Source: Cercis canadensis (lineage: Eukaryota; Streptophyta; Magnoliopsida; Fabales; Fabaceae). From it: a stretch of 64,000 bases of DNA. The first letter of the stretch is position 1. The number at the start of each line of letters is the position of its first letter. A program made the translations under genes and the position numbers. Below, piece after piece: positions 11,060-23,309 of this stretch. The stretch is taken from positions 51,443 to 115,442 of the forward strand of contig QAOA01002556.1 of NCBI GenBank assembly GCA_003255065.1, read 5' to 3'. The notes beneath the pieces were generated by a model that ran no database searches, had not been told where the DNA came from, and worked only from the letters and a program-made list of their open reading frames with translations.

Positions 11060-12365
11060 TGTATTGTTCTTCATATATTCTGAGGTTAGTTACACTCCAA
11101 GTTCTAGGGATCGGGAGACCTTCCCTAGTTACAAGTTTGTAGGCCCCTTGCCCAGAACTTCTTGTATTTAGTATGGGCCTTCCCAATTCGGGGCGAGCTT
11201 GCCTTTATTGAGATGTTTTCAGGTAATGTGAGCCTTGCAGAGAACTAGATTACCTAGGCAAAACTCTCTAGGCCAGACTTTAGTGTTATAATATCTTGTG
11301 ATCCTTTGCTTGTATGCTAACATAATGAGTTTGGTCTTTTCTCTATCTTTATCCAACAGTTCTAAACTTGTATGCATCGCTTCTTGGTTCTGCTCAGCAC
11401 TGAAGTATTATCTTTTCCATCTCAGTTCTCCAAGTTCTATCGGTATCATGGCTTCAGCTCTATTGGTGAGCTTATAGGGCGATTTCCTTGTGGAGGTCTG
11501 AGGAGTTGTTCCGTAGGACCACAGTACCCAAGGGAGCTCTTTTGACCATCTTCCTTTAGTTCGACCCAATCTTTTCTTCAGCCCTTCTAGGATGATTTAG
11601 TTTGCCGCCTCGACCTGCCCATTTGCCTGGGGATACTTGACAAAGGTGAAATTCAACTCGATCTGTAGGTCGGCACAAAATGTTCAGAAACCTGTATCAG
11701 TAAACTGGGTTTCGTTGTCTATTGTTATTGTATGTGGGATGCCGAACCTACAAATGATGAATGTTTGAAAAAACTTTTTAGCATTTTTCATAGTAATGGT
11801 GGCCAAAGGTTCGACCTCAATCCATTTAGAAAAATAGTCTATATCGACAATGAGAAATTTCTTCTTCCCGGTAGCTATTGGGAAGGAAGCTAGAAGGTCC
11901 AAACCCCATCTGCAGAATGGCTAAGGTTCGACCGTAGTATGTAGGTTGGAGGACAGTGCTAAATGAACATGAGCAAATTTTTTACATTTGTCACACTTTT
12001 TCACGAGGTTGGTGGTGTCAGCCCTCAAGGTCGACCAGTAGTAATCGGAGCGGAGAGCCTTGGATGCCAAGGAGCATGCTCCGATGTGATGACCACATAT
12101 GCCTAAGTGGATTTCCTTCAAAACATAAAGAGATTGCTCCAGGGGTAAGCATTTTAGGAGTGGGGTGTAATGTCCGCGCTTATAGGCACATCGCCCTTAA
12201 GACAATAGTTACAAACAGTTCGTTGAAGTTTTTGAGCTGAAACTTTATCTTGTGGTAGCTCTCCAATTTTGAGGTATCGCATGATCGGGGTGATCCAGGA
12301 TACATTTCCTCATTAATGTCAGACATTTCGTTATGCTCGATGCTCAAACTGAGGAGCACTTCCAC
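11060..12365 (-). pseudogene. int: Tat-like integrase remnant
   Basis: Minus-strand reading gives a zinc-binding domain (about 12120-11990; ICGHHIGA ... CDKCKKFA), then WGLDLLASFP and DYFSKWIEVEPLA in the catalytic core, a second block FGIPHTITIDNETQF, and a C-terminal region with APNWEGPY and IPRTWSVTNLRIY near 11150-11060. Upstream, SWITPIMRYLKIGELPQDK is the usual Tat linker before integrase. Several stops and frameshifts interrupt it, for example at about 11920 and 11685, so it is inactive. Confidence 0.85.
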
Positions 12366-14330
12366 CTAATCCAGAACTATTGGCATAGAATTTTCAGTTG
12401 GTTCTAGAATTGTTTGTGAAGGAATTTTTTTAGAACCTTGGGGCTGCAGTTGACTTACTGAGGATGCCAATTGTCCAATCTAGGTATCTAAATTTTGCAT
12501 GGCGGCCCCTGTCCTCTGCTGGAACTAAATGGTATGAGTGGCCAATTGCTTCACCAAGTCCTCAATTGAAGGTTCAGGTTCTATGCATGTTGGACTTGGT
12601 TGTTGCATAGGCTACTCTAACGGTTGCCAATACTGCTGTGGTGGGGCTGCATATATCAGATTGGTATGATCTCTCCAATCAGGGTTATAGGCATTGAAGT
12701 ATGAATCATATATAGGCTACTGCCATGCAGCTACAAAAGGATCTTGAAATTCATAATCATCATCCTAGAATGTAGGGCATGCATTAGTAAGATGAGAGGT
12801 GCAAGAACAAATGCCACGAAATTGGATTGGTTGCATGGCTGGTTGTTGATGTTGGGCCATTGTTAACTATCTCACCAATGAGGATAATTCATCAATGCTA
12901 TGCTCCATCCTCTATTGGTTAGCAAGTGATGCAACAACCTCTTGCACTCTTATAGTAGAAGAAGAACCTAGCATGAACAGAAAAAAAAAAATAACAGAGC
13001 ACCAAAACACACCAACATACAAAATAACATACAAAGTTATACAAAAAGTGGCAAAAAGTGACAGAATTGAACTAAAAGAGAAACACACAAAATGCACACA
13101 AAAAGGCAACAAAATAAGGCTAGTTGAAGTATCTAAACATTTTTAAAATAATTTCTACCACCAAAGCATGAAAGCTTAATGAAAATGAAACTCAAAAATT
13201 AAATAAAAAATCTTAAAAAATTGAAAAAGTGGTCAAAATGATGGAATTCGGCTTAAAAACGAAGACCTCATAGCATGATATATGACTATTGATTTTCAGG
13301 CTATTTTCCTTCAACTTACCAAGTTTCAGGTCAATCAGAGCACAAAAATTTGACCGAAACAGTACAAGCAAAAACCACTAAATCAAACCGAAACAAGGGG
13401 AAACTGGCACCAAGGCACCAGAATTCACACAATGGAAACCTAAAACATCAAAGGAAACAAAACAACAAGAAAAAGAATAATCATAGAGCTCACACAATAT
13501 CGAAATTTGGCCAAAAAGTGAACTAACATAGCAAAGGAAACAAAACAAGGGCAATAATAGCACAAAGTTTAGCTCACAGTGCTTCTCATAATGCAATTTC
13601 TTTGTCCACAATTTTGCAGCTCAATCCTAGTTTGTGAGAATCGAAAATAACACAAAAACAGAAACACATAATAAGGGAAGAAAAACCTAAACAGATAAGG
13701 AAAACAAAATAGGAAAGCAGGTAGAGCAAGATGAAAACGAATGAAGAACAATTACCAGAAACAAGAACAGTAATCAATCAAAATAGTAACAAAAGAGTTC
13801 TAAGAAGATTAATTTGTTAGATGAAATCCCCAGCAACGGCACCAAAATTTTGATAGGTGCTGAATTGTACAAAATTACAATACTAATTGCAACTAAATTG
13901 TAGTATAGGATGCAACCAGTGTCGTCTCCCAAGGATTCACCAGAACAATTAATCTACTAAGACTCGAACATAAATAGAATAAAAGGGGGGGGGGGGGGTT
14001 TGTGTTGAATGCAGAATGTTAAGAATCTAGAAAGCAGTAAACTGAATTTATCAAGTAAGAGAAAACATAATCAACTCAAGCAGGCAACCAAACCCTAATC
14101 CGTCTTTGTTCACTAAAGATAATCCAAAATCTGATTTAATTCTTGGTTAAATGTTACTTGGAACCCCTAACAGCAACACTTAGAATTCCAACTGATTACC
14201 AATCAGGATTCAATTAATCTTGAAACTAAGAATCTAGGCAACCGCTCTATATCACTAAGTCCAGATTAATTTAATAACCGAATTGTCCAAGTTAACCATA
14301 TATTAAAAACCTTTAACATATGTACATACA
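12366..14330 (-). mobile_element. 5' fragment of an Athila-like element in inverse orientation
   Basis: On the minus strand the order is truncated LTR (about 14330-13851), PBS (13849-13830, a degenerate tRNA-Asp type), leader (about 13830-12960) and part of gag (about 12960-12366). The gag piece matches the plus-strand element near 2515-2640 and carries several stops. The LTR part aligns with 3' LTR sequence at about 8900-9420. A G-run at about 13984-13997 corresponds to the C-run of the other copies. The gag part ends abruptly at the Tat fragment. Confidence 0.85.
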
Positions 14331-16292
14331 GGTAGCATGGTGGATGCTCTTTTCTGGATTGGTTTTCTGCATTATTTGAGCCTTTTTTTGGGCTACTTGC
14401 TATACTATGTTGGGTATTGTTTGAGTACTAATCAAGGACTGTTTTGGATTTATTTTTGCACTTTTTGAGTTGTTTTGGTTTTGCTTTTAAAATGAATGGA
14501 TTATTTGTTTAGCATGAAAGTGTCACAGTTAGAGAAACAAATACATCACTGTTTTAATGAGAATTGACACTTTTGGAGAGCTGAATTGCTTTTTGATTAG
14601 GCTCAGCGGTTCGCTGTTTTGATTCACAAATAATGGTTAATTTGGGTTATTTTGGTTACTATGTTGGTGCTCAAATGTAACTAATTTGGAACATTGTTTT
14701 GGTTGGAAAATCAGATTTGTTTATAGGGCTGTCCTGAATTAGTTTTTCACTGTTTTGATTCAAATAAAGGCTGTTGAAGCTTGGTTTTGTAGTTGAACCA
14801 TGATTATGGAATTATGGTCAGGTTCATCAAAAATCATGTCTTCTTACTTTAATTTTCGGGTCTGTCAGTCAGCACTGGCAGTACTCGATTCTTTTTCTCT
14901 AAGTGGAGCTACAAAGCTTCAATTTGAGTGTTTCTTAACTTTTTAGAACCGTAAGATATATATCTTCAATGCGTATAATTTTCAATTTTTTTCATTTTCT
15001 CACCTACTCCCAGTTCGAATTCAAAGTTGGCTATTTTTCTGCTTCACCAGTCCTGTTGATTGTCTTTGGCAGCAGTCAATGTTTTTGTTACAACCTGAGC
15101 TAAAAGGCTCCATTTTGCGTGATTTTTGTTTCGTTAGAATCATGAAACATGTATCTTTCTTGTGTCAAAATATCAAAGAAAAATTCCCTCTCCCCTATTC
15201 CCCATTTTTATTTAAATTTTGTCACTGTTTTCTGTACTGTCACATCTTGGACACTTATCATTTGTTTGCTTCTACCTTGAGCTAGGGACATCCAAATTGC
15301 ATGCTGTCAAATGCACTAGAATCATAGCACCCATAGCGTTGCTTTTATGTAAACCTTTTTCATGAATTCGGTGACACTCATTTCTAGAATTTGATATAAA
15401 ATTGCATCATATTTGGGCTTACTTTGGTTTCTCATATCTTTCTCTTGTCTAATTTTCCAAATATGATTTCCTTGCTATTTATGTAAGTGAATAGGACATG
15501 TATATTCTTCGCTTGTAAAAGATTTAAATTGTTGATTATTTTTTTTTGATTTTCATGAATACATTTGGCTAACTTGTGTTTTCCTTTGAGTATTTCTCTT
15601 CACATGTTTGATTTGTGGTTGGGGATTTTGGCAGGTGAAAGAATGAGAGATAAGGAAATTCATCAAAGTGTTTGTTTGATTTTATGTTTTCCCCCATTTG
15701 AATTTTGATCATTGTATATCCCTCTCCCCATTCTCGAATAGTATTGTAATTTGTAAAGCGATACATTTGCATAACATTTAGGGATTACGGTTTGGGTTTA
15801 CAAAATCTATAGGTCCTTTGTCTATCATGGAATGATAAGATTGACTCGGTCCTATATGGGATGAGTCTTTTTTATCTGACCTAGACAAAGATAAGTGCCA
15901 CCCTAACCGGCACAACAAGTGATAAACGGGTGGAATGATTTTGAACCCTTTAGAATTCATGCATGTCATATTTATTTTCTGCCATTAATTAGTGAATGTA
16001 ACTCTTTTTTAAGAATAAATAAAGTACATTCTTGGTCACATCTTGTCTTATTCTTTGTAATAGCTAATTTAGGGTAACCATCTCTAGATAGATGTTGTGG
16101 GGTGCCTAACACCTTCCCCACGCATACACAGACTCTCGAACCAGTATTTGGTATGCATATCTCTAAAAATAATAAAAATAAGAAGGTTTTCCAATTGAAT
16201 CCTATTTTCTAAAACAATTGGTGGCTATTCTTGTTTTTCTTAAATTCGGTCGACCATTCGCGTCGTGGCTACCCCTCAAGTACGTTGTGACA
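14331..16292 (+). repeat. Fragment of a long Ogre/Tat-type LTR (3' portion)
   Basis: Its last 500 bp share long blocks with the solo LTR at 55386-58838: GTCCTATATGGGATG, TGGGGTGCCTAACACCTTCC and a closing TACGTTGTGACA. Upstream, two diverged copies of the 192-bp repeat family of that LTR are visible at about 14860-15180 (motif TTAGAACCGTAAGATAT). The 5' edge is lost where it meets the Athila fragment. No gene is seen. Confidence 0.75.
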
Positions 16293-16395
16293 GTCCTCGT
16301 CTTCGTGCACGAGGGCCTGCTCTCGGCTTTGTTGGTGCTGTTTCTCTCCACCAATTGGAAGAATCATTTTGACACAAAATAAATATTTGAACTAT

Positions 16396-16700
16396 CACTA
16401 CAAGAAATTTCTTAAATTCTAACAAAAATTCGGTCATTGGTGAAACGGTCATTGGAATTGTAAAATTCCAACAAAAACAATAATTCCAATGGAATTTTAC
16501 CATTGGAATTCGATTATGCAAAAAAAATTCCAACAAAATTTTTCTTCAAAATTTATGTTGCAATTTCTTATTTATTATTTTTTTAAAATTTTTACTAAAA
16601 ATTCCAACTGTAAGGAATTACCTTTGGAATTTTTGTATTTATTATTATCTTTTAAAAAATTTATCAAACATTTGCTCTTTGTAGGTTTGAACAAAATCTG
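16396..16700 (+). mobile_element. One end of a CACTA transposon
   Basis: Begins CACTACAAGAAATTT, the standard CACTA terminal sequence. It is followed by many copies of a subterminal motif around CATTGGAATT and its complement. No matching right end (TTTCTTGTAGTG) is found nearby, so the element is truncated and its inner limit is uncertain. Confidence 0.7.
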
Positions 16701-18585
16701 AGTTTTTCTCAGACACACTGCTACTGCTGAAGTTTTTCTCTAAGGCCAATAATCCTTTTGTGCCAAAACCATTAGGGCACATAAAACAAGAGTATAAATC
16801 CGAGTCAAATTAGGATTTTACCGACAAATACTTGGGGCATAATGCCACCGCCTCTACCAATGGGTGCTATACGCATAATGTGACTAACACTTACAATTTA
16901 AATGAAACTGGTCAATGTTGAAAATCTAACTAAGATACATACATAGCCTGAGTCAGATACATAACATTGTTCATAGCCTCTGGTCGAAGCTGTACAACGA
17001 ACAACTGCTACCAAATAGCCAAATCCAGAAGCAGTCATATCTCCCGAAGTTAATCCTGCATAATGGTGATCTCTTTCGTCGCTAGGGCTCAATTAACAAG
17101 ATGACAATATGATGGTAGAGCAAATGTCAAACATGATTTAAGAAACCAAACAGCCTACTACCCAAGTTATGCCCGCTAATACCAAGCAATAGCTTTGTAA
17201 CCTATATATTGCACATTGCAAATGCAATATGATCTGGTATCTGTACGGTCTTGGAAGCTAAAAGTAGGTATCTTCTGGAGGCTGGACAAGCTTCCGGTTA
17301 TGTGGAGCTGCCATTTCCTTTTTCAGCTGGGTCAATATATTTAACTGAAAAACTATAGATTATCAAATTGACTAATAAGTTTTAATTTATAAGCGATAAA
17401 AATAATTGTTTACTTCTGTAACTAAGTTTATATTTTTATCTGTCGTTGGTTAAGTTTTGTTTATTGGTCAATTGTTTTTAGGAAGTTTTTGTTTATATAT
17501 GTATCACACATATATTCCCCGTACAGGCTTTATCCCTTACGTTGTATGGGTTTCTATTAAAATTAATTTTCTATAATTGTACCATTTAAATCTTTAATCT
17601 AAATTAATTCGAACTTGAGATATTTCATGAATGACGATATTTACACAAACCTTTTACCCCAACATCCCACAAAAGCTGTGTGCCTAACACAAATATTTTT
17701 TTTTTTTTTTGTTTCCTACATGATGGTCCCCATATTTTTTGGTGTGAAATTGATCCCCGCTTTGAGCTTCGGCATACATAACCACTAATACTTCTAACCA
17801 GATTTGAACTCAAAACATAACACAATTTAAATTTAATTGATTCCACTTTAATATTTATTCTCAAATTTAATTTCTGTCACATCACTGCTTGAGCAAAGTT
17901 GCACTCCCGAAAGTTTATGAATTTATCTTTCTCTTGTTATAAATCAATTACAATCTTTATAAAACAACAGAAAAAAGAAAGTAATACTGCAATGTTGTGG
18001 TTGCTTGATAGAGAAATAAAAGCTACGGTTACTTCAATCCAAATTAAGTGTTTTGAGGGGAGGTAGCGGTAGCACTACCTCTACTCCTAAACATTTTTGA
18101 TGGAGTATGAAAGCAATTCCTATATATTAAAATTAATTTTGTATAACCGTATTTTAGCTTTCTTTAATTTCAGTTTATTCAAGTTTGATCTATTACAAGA
18201 GTAAAGATAGACACATATTATATTATAAACAAAAGTAGGGTTTGTAAACAAAAACAAAAAAAAAGAAAAGAAACAGAAATAGTACAGTTATTCTGTTGAT
18301 GGCTGGATAGAGAACGAGACGTTAAGTGGAAACCTATGGATATTCGTTTAATGCAAATTATTAACGAAGAATATAGAAGCATTTTGGTCGCCCTTTTAAA
18401 TCTTCTTCCGTCGGTCATTGTCATATTATTATTTTTTTTTTTATCATAGATGGATAATGATAGAATTTTTAACTGGGAATATAGGAGAATGAGAATTCAA
18501 ACTTGAAATCTCAATCTCAACGTTTTTAAACTAGGCTACTTGTATTTTACATACTTGAATCGATTCTTTTGTACTTCTAGAGTAG
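16701..18585. other. Gene-free stretch
   Basis: AT-rich sequence with homopolymer runs, for example a T-run near 17697 and an A-rich run near 18250. ORFs of 60-80 codons occur but show no recognisable motif. I see no gene. Confidence 0.5.
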
Positions 18586-18930
18586 TACACTGGCCAATGA
18601 GAAGATAGCACTAAGTGGTTTATACTAAGTTAAGTTAGATGGGATATGTTATTTTATTCTTTTAACACACTCTGTCAGTTTTTCATTGGCCTAATGTTCA
18701 CAAAAATCTCACGTGTGCTTGTGTTACTTATTTTTGTTCATGTTGTGTATTCCTTGAGATATGTACACTAGGCCAATGAGAAGATAGCACTAAGTGGGTT
18801 ACACTAAGTTACATGAGATATATTATTTTATTCTTTTAACTCACTCAATATCACTATTTAATTGGTCTAGTGTATTATTGTGAGAGTACACAAGAATCTC
18901 ATGTGTGCTTGTGTTACTTATTGTTATATT
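18586..18930. repeat. MITE duplicated in tandem with its flank
   Basis: Two 111-bp units (18586-18696 and 18764-18874) each have inverted ends. The second runs from TACACTAGGCCAAT to ATTGGTCTAGTGTA. The units and their right flank (motif CTCACGTGTGCTTGTG) repeat with a period of 178 bp. No coding capacity. Confidence 0.75.
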
Positions 18931-19011
18931 GATGTCCACGTGTAACATTACGTTCATCATATTGCTTTATTTTCCCAGCTGGCCTACACAACCAGCAAGC
19001 CCCTACCTCTC

Positions 19012-19023
19012 TATATATATAAA
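19012..19023 (+). promoter_or_regulatory. TATA box of the lectin pseudogene
   Basis: TATATATATAAA lies 65 bp upstream of ATG 19088, with a short A/C-rich 5' leader between, as in typical plant promoters. Confidence 0.6.
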
Positions 19024-19087
19024 CATAAGAGAAACCTCTCATTCATCATCATCTTGTGTAAAATCATAATTTACAAAAATCAAAACC

Positions 19088-19916
19088 ATGGCTCTCTCCA
19101 ATTCAAACCCACACCTTGCAGTTGCCTTCAATATTTACTTCCTCTTGCTCCTTTACAAGGTGAACACATCGGACTCGGTTAGCTTCACCTTCCCCAATTT
19201 CTGGTCAGGTTTAAGTAATATAACATTCCAAGGTGATGCTACTTCAACTACTGGGACTCTACAACTTATCAAGACAGAAGGAGGTAACCTAGTGACCTGG
19301 CTGGAGCGCAGGGCGAGTCTTCTATTCTGAACCAGTGCATATTTGGGATTGCAGTACAGGCAGCCTTGCAAGCTTTTACACTACCTTCTCCTTTCTCCTG
19401 AAAACTACTTCTAGTTCTCCATCTGATGGACTTGCCTTCTTTATTGCACCAAAAGATTATCAAGTCAAAGATGCTGGGGGGTGCCTAGGACTATTTAATC
19501 TTGCTACTGCCACTGACACCACCAAAAGTCAAGTGGTTGCTGTTGAATTTGACACTTCGGTAAATTAACGCTGAATGGCCGGAACCACCTTACCGGCACA
19601 TCGGAATTGAGGTCAACTCCATTGTCTCGGTGGCAACTAAGAGGTGGTAAGACAGTGATTTTTCAGTGGATCAATAGCCACTGTGCACATTAGCTATGAT
19701 GCGAGCTTAAACATCTTAACTCTCATTCTGACTTACCCTAATGGCAGAAATTATATTCTCTCACATGTTGATTTGGCCGATGTTCTTCCAGAATGGGTTA
19801 GAATTGGTTTCTCTGGAGCCACAGGAGCTTATCAAACCCCATATATCCTTTTTTGGTACTTCAGTTCAACCTTGCACAGCAGCAGCAACAATTATAAGAT
19901 ACGTTCTGTGGTTTGA
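19088..19916 (+). pseudogene. Legume-type lectin pseudogene
   Basis: Legume lectins are secreted or vacuolar, Ca/Mn-dependent carbohydrate-binding beta-sandwich proteins abundant in seeds and bark. ATG 19088 opens a signal peptide (hydrophobic NIYFLLLLYKV) followed by the mature start SVSFTFPNFW and FQGDAT. Later blocks are [29 protein letters not shown], the metal-binding [35 protein letters not shown] and the C-terminal [15 protein letters not shown]. The gene is single-exon as usual. It is broken: a frameshift at about 19302-19315, another near 19566, TAA at 19648-19650, and a one-base loss near 19667. All blocks are in the right order over a normal length (about 275 codons), so decay seems fairly recent. 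Confidence 0.92.
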
Positions 19917-21775
19917 CTGAGTTATGGATGTTCTACATAGTAGTTTCTGATATCTAATCAAGGATTTAAGAATCCATCCTTGTGGCTTTGTTGTTTAAAT
20001 GGTGTCCACCTAGGCTCAACTCTTGTGGTTTAGTGTTTGAGAAACTATCATGTTTTGTATTGGATCTAAGAAGATCACAAGAGGCATTGTGTTTAAACCT
20101 TAGTAGTCCTTTATAATAAACACGTTACGTGTTGTCATCTTGTATTATTATATGACTTATCATGTTATATACATTGCAATCTTACTTTTATTGGTTCATT
20201 TAACGAAATTGACCTCCTTATCTTATTTTGAACTTTTTTTTTTTTTTTGGTATTCTGGTTATAACTCTAAGATTGGATATAAAACCTACAAGCTTTGAGG
20301 ACGACCTTAATACCACTCAAACACAGGCTATTTAGTTATTTCAGACTTTTCAATTAACCCATTATAAGGATTAATTCACACTTCATTCACTGGAAAGCAG
20401 ACATCATAAGCTTTCTGATGACAGATCATGGGCTTAATTATGACTTAATATCAATTAGATATGAACTTTTTAAAGATAGGCCGGGCTCAGTTCGAGCTTC
20501 ACTGACCTTTGCTCACTCAATCGAACTTTTCTCCCGAACGGCTACGTATTTTTGAGTAAGACCACTTGGGCTTGAAATTAGACACATTGACGCTTACTTG
20601 GACACCTGATTGGATCATATAGGCCATGAATGCCCATAGTGTAACGCCTCCCAATCTAAGCGTGCAGCCAGGGTGCTGTAAGTTGACATGTTCCCCAATA
20701 ACTTAACCTTACTTGTTTTCCAACCATTCAAGACCTATATAAAGAGTGCCTCCACACCCTAGAGGGGGCTGGAGGAAGAGAATCAGCCAAGGAGCCCCAA
20801 GGTATGCCTCCCTTAATCTTTTGTGTTTTTCATGCCTCTTTCTCCTTCTTGCCATATTTTCTCTTTGCCTTTCTGTAGTTTCTAGTTTACGGTGGGCATG
20901 TATGATGCTTAGATCTAGGGTTTTGTTCCATTAAAGTTCTTGAATTCCTTTCTCTGAATGTGTGAATCTTGATCTTATTATTCTCATATGCCCTCCTTTC
21001 ATATTGTATGCTAAATCATATTTTCATTTTCACATGGAATTCTAGATCTCTATGTTCCTATGCTTAGATCTAATTTTTCTTTATGATAACATATGGATCT
21101 ATGAATTTTAATTGAGTCACATTATAGATCTAGGTCGAGATAATTTTCCATTCAGAATTTCTAGAGAGATATGATTTAGGGCTATGTGCTTTAAGCATGC
21201 TTTTGAAATCCTGCAGAGTCGAGCATGACCTTTCTGCCTTGATGTTATTAGCTCACAGGAACGATCCACCTTTAAAGGAGTGGGGGTAGTTGTCCCCACA
21301 AGCTAAAAAAAATCACATTTCATGATATATAATAACTCTCATTGTCTCTGCTATTGATATCAATTTGCCCTCACTAGAATATTTCTCTTGCCCTCACAAT
21401 CTCACTACTACAGTATTGTAGCATTAAAATGTATTATTTTAAAGTAAAGTTCCTTTACAAGTGAGGTTAAGAAAGAGAAAAATAATAATTTTTTAGTCAT
21501 AAGTAAAGGACACACAACTTTAAAAAAAAAAAAAAAAATTACTGTTTAGTTTTTGTAAATCTACTAATCTATATTGTGCCTTTACCAAAAAAAAAAAAAA
21601 AGCCTTGAAACTCTCAATTATTTTGTATCTTATTAATCACTTTTTAATTTCTATTTCATTCTTTTTGTCGTATTTTACCTTAGCAATTTTTTTAAATCCT
21701 CTTTTTAGACACATGTAAATTTTAGTGAAAATGCTAAACTCCTTTTTTGATAGTATTTTATTGGCTTAATTGCAA
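19917..21775. other. Gene-free stretch with a possible promoter or LTR remnant
   Basis: No gene recognised. A TATA-like CCTATATAAAGAG near 20732-20744, in a less AT-rich block (about 20600-20800), could be the promoter of a decayed LTR, but no paired LTR is visible. A-rich runs lie at about 21520-21600. Confidence 0.4.
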
Positions 21776-22545
21776 TTTTGGTCCTCATATTTTAACAAAG
21801 TGAATGATTTGATCCCCTTTTTTAAAACTGAATGACCCTCTATTTTGACAAAAGTTGCAATTTTGGTCCTTCCGTCTTTCAAACATTAAAAAGTAAATGG
21901 AAATGCTGATGTGGCAATAATAAATTATTATTTCAATTTGATTCAACCCAAAATACGAAAACTAACCTTAGGAAGAAAAAACTCTCATTCTCCCAATTCA
22001 TAGGTCCATATTAAGGCTTAAAGGTATGGAAATCAAAATCCCACCGTTCAAAGTCAAGATCTACGTCATTGGAACCTCTCCACAAAATTTCAGGTCGATC
22101 AACTGGTGACTGATTCTGGATCACCAATTTGATAAAAACTGCCAGAATATAGACTCGAAGCCTATGTGTTGGTGTTTTTCTAGCAGTTTTCATCAAACGG
22201 GCTATTCAAAGTCATTCACCATTAGATAGAGCTAAACATTGGTGAGGAGGCTCCAAAGACATTGTGGGATTTTGATTTTGAAACCCTTAGCCTTGATCTG
22301 GACTTTTGAATTGGGAAAACAAGAGTTTTTTTTCTAAGGTTAGTTTTGGTATTTTGGACTGAATTAGATTAAAATAATAATTTCTTATTGTCATGTTAGC
22401 ATTTCCATTTACTTTTTAATGTTTGAGAGACGAAAGGACCAAAATTGTAACATTTGTCAAAATAGAGGGGTTAAATAATTCATTTTTAAAAAAGTGGATC
22501 AAATCATTCACTTTGTTAAAATATGAGGACCAAAATTACAATTAA
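21776..22545. mobile_element. Long inverted-repeat (foldback or MULE-like) element
   Basis: The sequence starting TTAATTGCAATTTTGGTCCT at 21776 is repeated inverted at the end (22545 backwards), and the match continues for roughly 280-300 bp on each side (for example AAAGTGAATGATTTGATCC in both arms). Only a short centre is unpaired. No transposase is encoded. Target duplication not resolved. This end type is common in plant non-autonomous Mutator-like elements, but the superfamily is an inference. Confidence 0.75.
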
Positions 22546-23309
22546 AATATGGGACTATTTGGATATGTTGACATGCTATGATGTTTGTGAACATCCCTTG
22601 GCTGATCTATGGCTTGGAGCATGCATTGGGAGCAAGATCAGGGTATGAATCCTTTTATCTTTCTTTAGAACCAGACTCGTAGTATGTGTGATTTGATTAT
22701 TGGAATTTTGTTGCTCATATATTTTGGTTACACACACCTAAAGGCACTTCATTGCATACTCACATTCCCCATATTCCCTTAGGTTTAATTGATGCTCTCA
22801 TGATCACATGCTACTAAGATCATTTAGCCTCTTCACATGTCTCTCGGATTAAATTGTGATTTTGTTCTTGCATTATTTAGATTCACATGTTTAGAAAGCA
22901 TTGCATATAGCCTTTAGGTCTAATAAGTCCACTTCATAAATTTATCATTCTCTTCCATTAACATGGAATTGAATTGAACCTATTGCATGTCAACCTTAGG
23001 CTTAGATAATGTGTTCCTGCATTGCATTGAACTCATAAAACTACGTGGTTTTGATGCCTAGGGTTTCATCCTAGGATAGATAGTCCTTCAAGCCAGCATC
23101 TTGAACCAAGTCCAAATCAAGTAATTTTGCATCTTGTCTATTTATTTAATACCTTTCTCATTTAATTTCTTTCTTATTTATTTTTCAGTCATTTAATTCA
23201 AATGCAATTTAAATATGTCTCCATACATGGAATCCATTACTTGTCAAATTAAACAATAATTTGCTCATAATAGGTTCTTGAAGGTAAGATTTGCATCTTG
23301 GATTTGCTT
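22546..23309. other. Gene-free stretch
   Basis: AT-rich, no ORF with recognisable content and no obvious repeat. Confidence 0.4.

Larger units (their letters stand above)
9666..12365 (-). mobile_element. 3' part of a Tat-like (Retand/Grande type) Gypsy element
   Basis: On the minus strand, in transcription order: a stretch linking RNase H to integrase (about 12365-12180), integrase (about 12180-11060), a non-coding stretch with 77-bp tandem repeats (about 11015-10745), and an extra ORF on the opposite strand (9694-10188). This is the layout of Tat elements with an antisense ORF. No LTR of its own is seen; both edges abut Athila-derived sequence, so the fragment was left by nested insertion or recombination. 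Confidence 0.75.

Noticed and set aside
10962..11171. 69-codon plus-strand ORF
   Set aside because: Shadow of the minus-strand Tat integrase C-terminus and the 77-bp repeats.
13984..13997. G-run as a G-quadruplex regulatory site
   Set aside because: It is the expanded homopolymer of an Athila LTR, with C-runs of differing length at the same place in the other copies.
16898..17092. 64-codon minus-strand ORF
   Set aside because: No motif I recognise and no supporting neighbours.
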